Source: Sarocladium kiliense | Lineage: Eukaryota > Ascomycota > Sordariomycetes > Hypocreales > Sarocladiaceae | Reading direction: 5' to 3' | NCBI GenBank assembly: GCA_030734395.1 | Contig: JAUZTG010000020.1 | Location: 372,001 to 436,000, forward strand | Length of the DNA stretch: 64,000 nt | Part shown: one piece after another, positions 35,751-45,246 of the stretch | How the letters are laid out: every line of letters begins with the position of its first letter | Numbering within the stretch: the stretch's first letter is position 1 | The notes under the pieces: generated by a model | The model's database searches: none | The model's input: the letters and a program-made list of their open reading frames with translations, nothing else | What the model was told of the DNA's origin: nothing | Translations under genes and position numbers: made by a program

Positions 35751-37313
35751 CTATCGAATCTTATACAAACACGCCTTGAGAATCTTGGCCTCGTCGACGT
35801 CGTCTTTGACAGCCTCATCCTTTCCATTCGGCCACTTGAGCATAGGCTTTCTTCCCCTCGCCGGGGCGGCATCCTCCTCTTGCACTCCCTTGCCCTTGGT
35901 AGGTGCCGCAGCCTTCAGGAATCGCATCTTGACGAACATCTTGTTCGACAAATCGACTGCCTCACCCTTCTCTCCATGCAATACGAAACCTCTCTTCCGC
36001 AGTGCCTCCATAAATGCTGAAACATCGGTCTCGCGTCTCCTATCATCTGCGCCGTCCACCTCAACGGCGAGATCTTCCGCGCCATCATCTTCAGGATCGG
36101 CTTTCGTGTTGGCCTTTGCGTTTTTGCGCCTGTTGCCGACGCTGTGAGTCACGACTTTGGTCCTGCTTGGAGGCGTGAAGCGGGACTTGATCTCCGCGAC
36201 CCAGAGTTCACCCTTCCAATGCAGGATACGGTGCGCCTCCTCCACAAAGTCTAGCCAGTTGGTGCCCATCAGGGCGAGGCAGAAGATGGCGACGTTGACG
36301 GACCCATCTGCGAGCGGGAGGTTGGCGATGTCGGCCTTGGTGACGAGTGGACTGGGTGATTGAAGATCAAAGCTCTTTACGTCAAGACGTAGCTTCTTCG
36401 CATCCTTCTGCAAGGACTCCGCCAACCTCGCATCGCCGCACCCCAGATCCGCCACGATACATGTCCCCTGCGTCCTTGGCAAATGTGTCTTCAATAATGG
36501 TGCAGCCTCCACCGTGCCACCGCCACTCTTTCCCTTGAACGGCTGCTTCACCGCCGCTCTAGCACGCAGGTCTCTCAAAAAGCTATCAACAGGGTTCTCC
36601 GGCCAGACTTTGACCTGTCGACGGAAGCCCTCGTGGTACTCGTCGAACATCTCGGGAGACTCGGCGAACAGACGGAAGGCTTCTTCAGAGGGACGGGTGT
36701 AGAGGGTTTCGTTGAGGTGACGGAAGCGGGCAGAGATGAGCTTTTCGCGCATGGACTTTTGAAGGGGGGTGAGCTTTGGAGGGGCGGGAGGGATGGAAGG
36801 AATGGTTGTTGCTGCTGAGGCAGTTGTCTTCTTCGTTGAGGGAGACGTGATGTCGTCTGATGGCTGTGCTTGTGCTTTGTCTTTCTTTGCCTTCTTCTGC
36901 TTCTTGGATGCTGGGGGTACTTCCTCGCTGGGTACCTCTGCAGCTTTCTTCCTCTCCAGTGCAGGAGTCTGAGTAGCATTGGCGCTCTCTTCCTCTGCTC
37001 CTGCGACCTTGCCCTGAGTCTGGTTTTTCTTCTTCTTGTCCTTCTTCTGCTTCTTCGTGGCATGCGCCGCCTCCTCCTCTTCACCGTGCCTCTTTTCCTT
37101 CTTCTCCTTCTCAGCCTTAGGTTTCGTCTTGCCCTCAACTACCGACTCCCAGAGATCAGCGACGTTTGCAGCCGTCACCTTGCCGCCGTCCTCGCCTCCG
37201 TTTCTCTTGCGCTTCTTGCCTCCCGTGGCGGCAGCATTGCTGGGGTTCTCTTGTGCGCCTGTGTCGGGCTTGAGGGAGTCCGCCGAGACGGACCAGCCCG
37301 GAACAGCGAACAT
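35751..37313 (-). CDS. RRP8: 25S rRNA adenine N1-methyltransferase
   Basis: Single exon, 520 residues. Residues 1-180 are a Lys/Glu-rich nucleolar-type tail with several KKQKK and KKRKR clusters. The catalytic domain begins at about 185 (MREKLISARFRHLNETLYT). SAM-binding motif I is VADLGCGDARLAES (about 287-300). FDLQSP, ADIANLPLADGSVNVAIFCL, ALMGTNWLDFVEEAHRIL and GELWVAEIKSRF follow. This is the Rrp8/nucleomethylin family, which makes m1A in helix 25.1 of large-subunit rRNA in the nucleolus. The C-terminus is extended and basic, with an extra acidic stretch (KADPEDDGAEDLAVEVDGAD) between the last strands. It is convergent with DDI1, 247 bp apart. Confidence 0.96.
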   Translation of the reverse strand: MFAVPGWSVSADSLKPDTGAQENPSNAAATGGKKRKRNGGEDGGKVTAANVADLWESVVEGKTKPKAEKEKKEKRHGEEEEAAHATKKQKKDKKKKNQTQGKVAGAEEESANATQTPALERKKAAEVPSEEVPPASKKQKKAKKDKAQAQPSDDITSPSTKKTTASAATTIPSIPPAPPKLTPLQKSMREKLISARFRHLNETLYTRPSEEAFRLFAESPEMFDEYHEGFRRQVKVWPENPVDSFLRDLRARAAVKQPFKGKSGGGTVEAAPLLKTHLPRTQGTCIVADLGCGDARLAESLQKDAKKLRLDVKSFDLQSPSPLVTKADIANLPLADGSVNVAIFCLALMGTNWLDFVEEAHRILHWKGELWVAEIKSRFTPPSRTKVVTHSVGNRRKNAKANTKADPEDDGAEDLAVEVDGADDRRRETDVSAFMEALRKRGFVLHGEKGEAVDLSNKMFVKMRFLKAAAPTKGKGVQEEDAAPARGRKPMLKWPNGKDEAVKDDVDEAKILKACLYKIR

Positions 37314-40300
37314 GATTGACTTGCTTCTGGTCTGCGAGGTTCGATAAGCGCGCTGGGTATTTTCTTTTCGAGGTGATGGGGGATTCTGGCTGTGACCGTC
37401 CTGCTCTCGCTGCCGGTTGGGAATTGGAGTCGAAGAAATTCGGCGTTGGGTGAAATTTAGTCGGGAGCTGGTCCGTGCGGGCCCACTGTCGCAATTTGGA
37501 GCGCCGACCTCCGATGGTGGGATGAGATGGGGAGGATCATATCGATATCTTTACAATTGTCGGCCAGAAGCATCATTAAATACAGAACAAATAGGGAGAA
37601 AGCTTGGACAGTAGACAATAAATGTGCGAAAAAGCCCCCATATCACATTCTCTAGTTAATGTTTTAAACTTGATCATGTAGTCAATGGAGGTCATCGAAT
37701 GTAGTCGCAAAAGACCTTGGCAAGATAGAGGGCGCACAGATTCCCAAGTGCAATGCAGACTGATCGAAAGCGCCGATGTTGCTCGTATTGAGCAAAACTT
37801 GTGCCGAATATTTGTCGTACGAGGCATGTTATTGTCTCAAAACTGAGCAGCATGGCAGTGAGACCTGGCTGGCCTGGAGCCTACCTTGGACTTGGCCACA
37901 GCGAAAAGCGGTGTGCACAAGACAATCAAGACATGTACATCATGCAGGTGATGCCGAGGGGCGCGATGAATGGCCGCAAAATCTTGATGTTGGTGACGGA
38001 ATTGCATGAGGCACGCGAGTGAGGGCGATGCTGGATTGGTCCTTGTTGAAGGTCAGCGTGGCTTGTTGGTGGTTTGCCCCTCCTGCCTGTAAAACCTAAA
38101 GTGCCCCTATAAGAGGGGTGAGTCTAGGTGAGCGAGGGCAGGACACAGCCGGCAATCAGATAAGGAAGGTACCTCGAGATGTGGCACTCTAGAATCGAGG
38201 GTCTTTTGCTTTCAGTGTCAAGGCAGATTCATGTACATGACTTGAGAGATTTGCGTTGCGCTGGTCGATCCGACGATCTGCCTCAACACATACCGGCTTT
38301 TAGCTAATATATTCAAGGATCGCGGAGCTTGACTAATGAAGCAGCCGAGGCAGGTCCCAACATAGGCACTAATATGTGATCAGATAGTAGGGAAAGGTTT
38401 TCAGGGTCCAGGTCCATCCATTTGCATCGATCCCAGTCGTATAGTACGTGGTAGTGTGGTGCCTACTACCTAGCGTTACTGATAGTAGGGCGTTGGGCGC
38501 CAGAGAGTGTCACTGACAGAGAGGACCCATCCACCGCACCATTCTCGATCTAGCCGTGCCCGAGCCCGTTCTCGGAGCACCGGGATCGAGGCCGTCTGCA
38601 CTCTTCTGACAGGGATTCATGCATAGTTTCCAATATTTCTTCCCTTTCGTGACCTACTCTGGTCGAGATGTTCAGAAAACCACTCGACCCAGAAGAAGGC
38701 TCCTTTTAGAACAGTTCAAGTCCAGCCGAAAGTCAAAGACACACCGACATGCCTCCGGCCTCTGTTGTCCCGCAAGCCTGGCCTGATTGGTACTAGGCGC
38801 CCCCCCGAGCTCCCGATCCCGACACTGTCAACTGGTTGCCACTGTCGAGGCGACTGCCAGCCTGTTTGAACTGTCTCCAGCATCCTGTAGCCATTATCTC
38901 TCTGGTGGTCTTAGTCAGTGACACGGTACAGTCAACACTATTTTAGTAGGAAATAGCTTGGGCACTTGACCTCACAGGTGCCAGTGCCAGAGGGGACTGC
39001 CAGAACATGGTCCGAACCAGGCCGGACGCTCCCAAGGCAGACAGACTCTCGTCTCCCGGTGCCAATACCCAAGAACCCAAGGGACCGTAGTAGCATTACT
39101 GTCGCTGTTGAATCTGCTAGTGCCTGCCTGCCTCACCTTAATAAGACTGTTGTCATCCATCCATCTACCTGCACGAGCGATGCACCGCACTGCACTTCTG
39201 CTTCACCACTCCTCCCTCCCCAGCCAGCATTGGCTTTCCAGTTTTAGCCCCAACGGCGCCTCTGCCGATCGGGCCAGTCGCATCTAAGCTCAGAGCTGTC
39301 ACTGATCCCAACCCTCACTAACACGACTGCCCTCCTCACTTCCCTCGCCTCAGATTGACATCGTCGCCCTTATCACCACCGCTTCAGACGGCAGCTGTCT
39401 TCGTAAGCTGACCAACGAAGCTGACCTTTCTTTCTGAAGCTGCCGGGACGTCTCTCGACTATCTACGCTGCTCTGGCTACGTCTCACCACCACCCACCAG
39501 AACCACAAGACACACACCCTCGTCTCCTCTCACCACCAGCATCATCACCTCCTGCACTTCTGCATGCCTTGTGCAACCACCCGCTTTCCATCTGGCCACT
39601 CTCTTGAGCTATTGAGCGCACAGGCCTCACCGACACAGAGCACGTATCGCTACGTACCTGAGTCACCATCGCTCTCCGCCCAGGCCACCAAGCTCGAGAC
39701 GCTGCTCGAGTCCTCGATCACGCTACTTCTGTGGTACCTCAGCATCCATCACGGTCAATCCGACGCCGGACTGCCGTGTATTGTTTGACACAGTCTCCCC
39801 CCTTGTCCAGACCGTCGGCTCTCCTCGCGTCGCCCCCTCCACGTCGTTGCGAATCCTCATCTTGTCAGTTATATGGGATGACATCCGTTCCACAACACCA
39901 TATCACCACAGTTTCTACCTGGATGTCGTTCCATAATTGATCTGTTTCTTCCATGTCAACCGGACCTGAGCCGTGATCAGACATATTGCGACGACACCCA
40001 TCCTCGTCTCCTAGAGCACCGAGCAGCGACCTGTCTTTGCTTGCTGCGTGCTTGGCTGAGCTGCGGGATCTTCCTTGGCCAGTTTCCTCGCAGCCCGTTG
40101 GGCTCACCAATTTGTGAGCTTGCATCTCTGGCTGCGAGCTACTCACACGCCGAAAGAGCCTTCATATTGGGCGTTCAGTCTTCCAAAGTACGTCAAGATT
40201 ACCTACTGTCGCCTCCGTGCCCTGCGCCTTGACCCTTCTATCGCTCCATAGCGGCTCAAGTTGATGCAGGCTTCCGTCGGTCATGCTACCGGTGTTTCAC

Positions 40301-40647
40301 TGCCTCTCCCGCTGTCCGCCTCTCGTCCCGAACCCCTCCATGATCCGTCATCAGGTCCGGAAAGCCGTCGAAAGCTTCCTCAAGAACGTACGGCGTATCA
40401 TTTTCTAGCGCTAACTACTACATAAAGCCCCGAAACGGTGGAGAGTCATCGAGGGCCAGAACTGCGTGGTCTATAAGCGTATCTCTCCTGAGGGCAACCT
40501 CCCCGATCGTCTAGCCAGCCAGGCTGTTATTCGAATTTGCCTTACGCTAACGATGCCACCATCTCGGATGCATAGCCAAGGATCTTTCATTTTATAGATT
40601 GAGCCGAACCCCCCGACTGTGTAGCGACCAGTGCCACAACCCTCGGC
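37314..40647. other. 3.3 kb gap: RRP8 upstream region and probable long leader of the Zn2Cys6 gene
   Basis: Up to about 37,560 is the RRP8 promoter. From there to about 39,150 I see no coding signal. From about 39,150 to 40,647 the plus strand is pyrimidine-rich and carries several short ATG-started frames (for example 39564-39788) with no domain. This is the look of a long, possibly spliced, 5' untranslated region with upstream ORFs in front of a fungal regulator. Confidence 0.45.
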
Positions 40648-43603
40648 ATGGATTCAGCTGGTCAACCCCAGACGGCGACGCCGTCTCAGCTGGGCGATGG
40701 TGGAAAGGACGCCGACGAACCTAAAAAGGCAAATATCCGCAAGCGCACCAAGACTGGCTGTATCAGTAAGTTTCTCTCCGTTCATCGCCCTCAGGAACAA
40801 CGTGAAGCGCTCTTGGTAGTGCTGACACCTGCCTAGCGTGCCGTAAGAGGCGTATCAAGTGCGACGAGCAACATCCAGAATGTCGGAATTGTATCAAATC
40901 CAAAAGGTTTTGCGAGGGCTATGCGAAGAAGTTGGGCTGGAAGCCGCCGCTTGGCCAAAACACCTACGGTGACGACCACCATGCGCGCGATGCACCTCTC
41001 CAACCTGGCTACTTCCCAAACCAGCCGCGATCATCTCCTCAGGGACCTTTGCCGTTCATTGCACCAAGACCTCTTGCCCACGCGCCCACCGGAGGCGCCA
41101 CTGGTCTTATGTCAACGGCATATGGGCAGCATCAAATCGTCGGCGAGGCTCCTTACCGAGAGTACCCTGAGAACATACAGCAACCACTACCGAACCCTTT
41201 ACTATCTGCATCTAGCCAGGCACCATCGTCTACTTCTCAACTAGGGCAGCAAGGAGACCCATACTACAACCGCGGACCCGAACCAACTCCAAGTCAGCGT
41301 CAGTGGGCTGATCCAAACGTTAGGGCGACAGCGATTCCAAGGCAGACGCGGGAAGATCCCGATCCTTATTGGGATTCCGCGGAAGTGGATGTGTCAGACG
41401 GCGATGCCTCGATGGCCGATTCAGACGACGAAGCGGACCACCTTGACGCCTTGGCTCTGGCTCGTGCTCAGAAACATCCCGAAGCATGGTCCAGCAGCCA
41501 TCATTTCATGGGCTCGTCTGGAGGCTATGGAAGGACGAACATGCTTAGTGACTATCTGGGGTCGCCACATCTCTCTGTGTTTAAGAGCGCCGAACTGCGA
41601 CGTGTTTTCCGACACTTCATTGAGACGACAGGCCCGATGATCTCCCTGTACGAACGCCCACCCTATCGATGTCCTGGCGGCTCAGGAGACTACTCCCTGT
41701 GGAGTTGTGAGTGTTCTTCTCCTGTGTACTTGGAGCTACCGTACTGATTACTGACAGACACTTTACCTGCAAACGCACTCAAACACCCCAGTCTTTTACA
41801 CGCCATCTTGGCTTTGGGTAGTTTGCAGTATTCCAACTTACGAGGTCAATCAACGTGGACAGCCATGAAGCAGTATCATCTGTCCATCCGGAGACTTGCC
41901 AACAATGTCAGTAACCCAGCGGGAAGAACTCGAATATCTACCCTGGCGGCGACGCTTCTACTCGGTTACTTTGAGGTCTACCAATCGGAGCATGCTAGCT
42001 GGTGCAACCACCTTTTCGGTGCCAGCATCTTGTTGGGAGAAATGCCCATTGCTGATATGACACGCCGGTGTCTGGCTGCGAAGCGCCTCAGGTCGTCCTC
42101 GCAATTAGCAGATGATTTCGACCCTACGGACCCATTCAGTTTCACTCAGCCGCCCCCCACCAAGAGGCCAGATGAGCTCGATTACGAACTCCTGAGCGAA
42201 TTGTCAGGAACTCAGGTCACTCCAGACCAGTACGGTCTCATAGACGGCCAACCCGTGGATGATGCGATCTTGTCAGCGACGGACAGAGACATCGAAAATT
42301 ACGAAATATTGCGCGACCTCTTGTGGTGGTACAACAAGCTTGATGTGTATCAAAGCTTCCTCGGAGGGTCCAAACTCCTGTAGGAATCTAAAGTGCCCTG
42401 AAACTGGGACAAGGAACTAACATGTCGTAGGCGAAGTTACGATTTATGGACATTGTGCCCACCACGAGCACACATGGGGGACGAAGAAGCCATGTACGTG
42501 ACGGAAAGCATCGCATTCCGACAACGGAGGATTTGGCTAACATCGCTGCCTCTCTCAATAGTTACGGGACCTACGACCATGTGATGCTACTCCTGGGTCG
42601 CCTCGCAAACTTCGCCGCCAAGGACCTCGTTCGCAAACGAAAAGCTAACAGTGCATCGCCGCAGCCAAAGGGAGGCTCGCCGCAATTCCCGGGAATAGTT
42701 CCAACGGCAGACAAGGTAACGGCGCCGAGAGGTTTCAGTACCACGAGTGGTAAATCACCACAAGGCCAATCGAATGAGGAAGCCAATCTCGACATCAGCA
42801 TTAAGGATGCCTTGCGAGAATGGGAATCGATTCGAGGTGCTTTCGCCATATTGAAAGGGCAGATGGATCAAGGTTTCACTGCATTACCGGATGGGTATGC
42901 TGATAGGAGAGAGTCACCCTTTGGCCCACCGATACAATATCGTTCGTATGCGATGGCTGGTATTTGGATGAACTTTTACATGGGCATGATCCAACTGCAT
43001 CGATGTCATCCCAACATGCCTCCAGCGGCTATGCCTGCAGCTCATATGGCAGAACAATATACGCGGGAATATGCAATACTTATTGGTCGAATGGCAGCCG
43101 GCCTTTCGATACAAGGCGGCACCTGGCCTGGCCAGCGCATTGATGTCAATGTCGCAGCTGCATATGTTGAATGCTCTTTCTGTCTGTTTGTTGCTGGCGT
43201 CCAGGTAGGGCCCTTTCCCGCTACGAATCACTCTTCTGCACGGTGCCTTGCTGACAGACCTCTCCTTCAGTATAAGGACAACGCGCAACGCCATTGGGCC
43301 GTACGGCGGATGCACGACATTGTGCAGCTCGTTGGCTGGAAGAGCGGCATCCAGATTGCTAATGCCCTGGAAGCCGGCTGGACCAAGGTGGCTCAAATGG
43401 GACGTGGCCCGCCGTACACGAGAGCCCAGGATCTGGGGAGCATGCCGCGACCCTGGGAGAACCCACGACGCGTGGATCGATTCATTGTCCAAGGCTTGGG
43501 TGATGAGACTCGCGTGACTCTGGCGAACCCAGGGAGGGCAAACCTGGCACTGGGGCTGATTGGCATCGAAGATGACCTGGCTGTGTTGGAACTTGATGAG
43601 TGA
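40648..43603 (+). CDS. Zn2Cys6 binuclear-cluster transcription factor
   Basis: Six exons: 40648-40765, 40837-41706, 41758-42379, 42431-42493, 42562-43204, 43271-43603; 882 residues. The DNA-binding cluster has Cys at 38, 41, 48, 55, 58 and 65 (CX2CX6CX6CX2CX6C, TGCITCRKRRIKCDEQ). EGYAKKLGWKPPLG follows, then a Pro/Gln-rich linker and an acidic patch (about residues 240-265). The regulatory half contains HPSLLHAILALGSLQYSNLR, the junction peptide GDEEAIYGTYDHVMLLLGRL and MHDIVQLVGWKSGIQIANAL, typical of the large fungal_trans_2-type family. The small exon of 63 nt (LRSYDLWTLCPPRAHMGDEEA) is supported because skipping it breaks the conserved block. The last intron is 66 nt and stopless. A nuclear regulator; targets unknown. 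Confidence 0.9.
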
Positions 43604-43738
43604 ATGTCAGCTCACAAGGGTTCGACCCGAGCCTTCTCTTATGTTGATACATTGTTGGTGTACATAAATCTCTAGTGCTCAAAGCGAACAAGCAAGAAAG
43701 CGTTCTATTCTCTCATTATGTGTCAGCTCACTCATGCC

Positions 43739-44595
43739 CTAGTTCGCCGGCAACCGCTCAACGACAGCAGCCATCTCCTCGTCTGTGTATATTCTAAAGC
43801 CCTTCTCCTTCGTGACGCTTGCCAGTTGAACGTTCTTGGCGTCAAGCTTCTCCTCCATGACTTGCTTCAGTGTCTTCAAGACCAGAGTCTCGGCATCAGT
43901 GATGGTCAGAGACTAAAATAGTTAGTCGAAAGCAATACAACATAGAGGGGCGAGTAAGGCCAACCTTGTGGTACTCGTTCTGAAGCTCAGCCTGAGCGCC
44001 CTCAGAGCCAGAGCCAATCGCTTTGGCATCATACCGGTAAAAAGTTCCACTCGGCTCAGCATGGAACAATTGCGGGCCATCCTCATCATAGCCAGCAATC
44101 AGAAGCGCCACACCGAACGGTCTGCTCATGATGCTCTCCTCACCGTCCGCACCCTCACCGAAGCGCAGGGCGAGATCACAGATAGACTGAGTGCAGCTCT
44201 CGACGCCGAGGGGTTCGTTGTAGTTGAATGAGTGTGACTGGCACTCAACGCGGGCGTGCTCGACCATGGAGCGGGCGTCGGCTTGCAGACCGGACATGGC
44301 GCAGCCGATGTGGCGGTCGATTTCGACAATCTTTTCGACGGAGGAGGTTTCGAGGAGAGTGGAGGTTACGCGCTTCTCGACGCCGAGGATGACGCCCTCG
44401 GAAGTAGCGACGCCGATGGCGGTGGAGCCGAGCTTGATGGCCTCAAGGGAGTATTCGACCTGGAAGAGGCGGCCTTCGGGGGAGAAGGTGTTAATGCCCC
44501 GGTCTAGAAGGTTCTGTCAGTTTCAATGATCCAAGATGAGGCTGGCGGTTGTGTAAGAGAGCCGCCTTACCGTATTCTGATCTGGCCATGAACAT
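43739..44595 (-). CDS. PUP2: 20S proteasome subunit alpha type 5
   Basis: Exons 44595-44571 (25 nt), 44503-43965 and 43912-43739 encode 245 residues. The N-terminal alpha-subunit signature is MFMARSEYDRGINTFSPEG then RLFQVEYSLEAIKLGSTAIG. GVEKRVTSTLL, IGCAMSGLQADARSMVEHAR, NEPLGVESCTQSICDLALRF and GPQLFHAEPSGTFYRYDAKA identify alpha5. It forms part of the outer ring of the core particle in nucleus and cytosol. The second intron begins GTTGGC, a weak donor, but its branch site ACTAAC and the junction YHK/SLTITDAE fix it. The gene is divergent from GCP2. Confidence 0.96.
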
Positions 44596-45246
44596 GTTGG
44601 CGGTGTTTCTGGGGGTTGAAGCCGGAGTGGCAGTTGGAGGGGATTAGGCAAGCACTTCGTAACGCAGAGGACGAAGAGTTGAAGTCGAAGGAGGTGAGTT
44701 CAGAGCGGGACAGGAAGACAACAACTGCAATTCTTGTAGTTGATTGTCGGGAAAAGGTCGAGGCAGGTGACGGTTGGGATGGTATAACCCGGGAAACGTA
44801 AGTCCAAGCTTCTGGTCGGCGGAGAGCGAAGCGTGATGTTGTCAGGCAGTCGTGGTGAACGTAACAGAGACGACACATGGTGATTGGCTCAGATCTGACG
44901 ATGCCCCACTATAGCTTTCGTGAACGTATTTGGGGACCGTTTCTTACGGAGGCGCGCCGTCGTTGTTCCGGCGCTGCCTCCGTCAGCCAGCCATACTTTA
45001 GCGACGCGGTGCAGGGACCTGGGCTGCCAGGTGCTGGGCTGTTCCTGGCCCTGGGCTGTGCTGCCGCGTCGCGTCTAAACCCCACGCTATACAACTTGAA
45101 GGTCGGATACCCCACCAAGCCGACTGGACGATAGCCCAACGATACCCAAGAAAGCTGCCGCAACACTCGAATCTCTGAGACCTTATAGAGCTTGGGAACT
45201 CTGTCGCGTGGCGACCTGTCACGAAAGCAGATGTAGGCAGCTCACA
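44596..45246. promoter_or_regulatory. Divergent promoter region PUP2/GCP2
   Basis: 651 bp between two divergent start codons. It includes a GC-rich block with GGGCTG and CCTGGG words at 45,015-45,060. No recognised motif is assigned. Confidence 0.45.

Noticed and set aside
42446..42561. ATG at 42446 as start of a separate gene covering 42446-43603
   Set aside because: The conserved GDEEAIYGTYDH block appears only when the intron 42494-42561 is removed and the piece is joined to the upstream Zn2Cys6 exons.
43618..43630. GGGTTCGACCC resembling a tRNA B box
   Set aside because: Makes only a short hairpin just after the Zn2Cys6 stop codon; no acceptor stem or A box.
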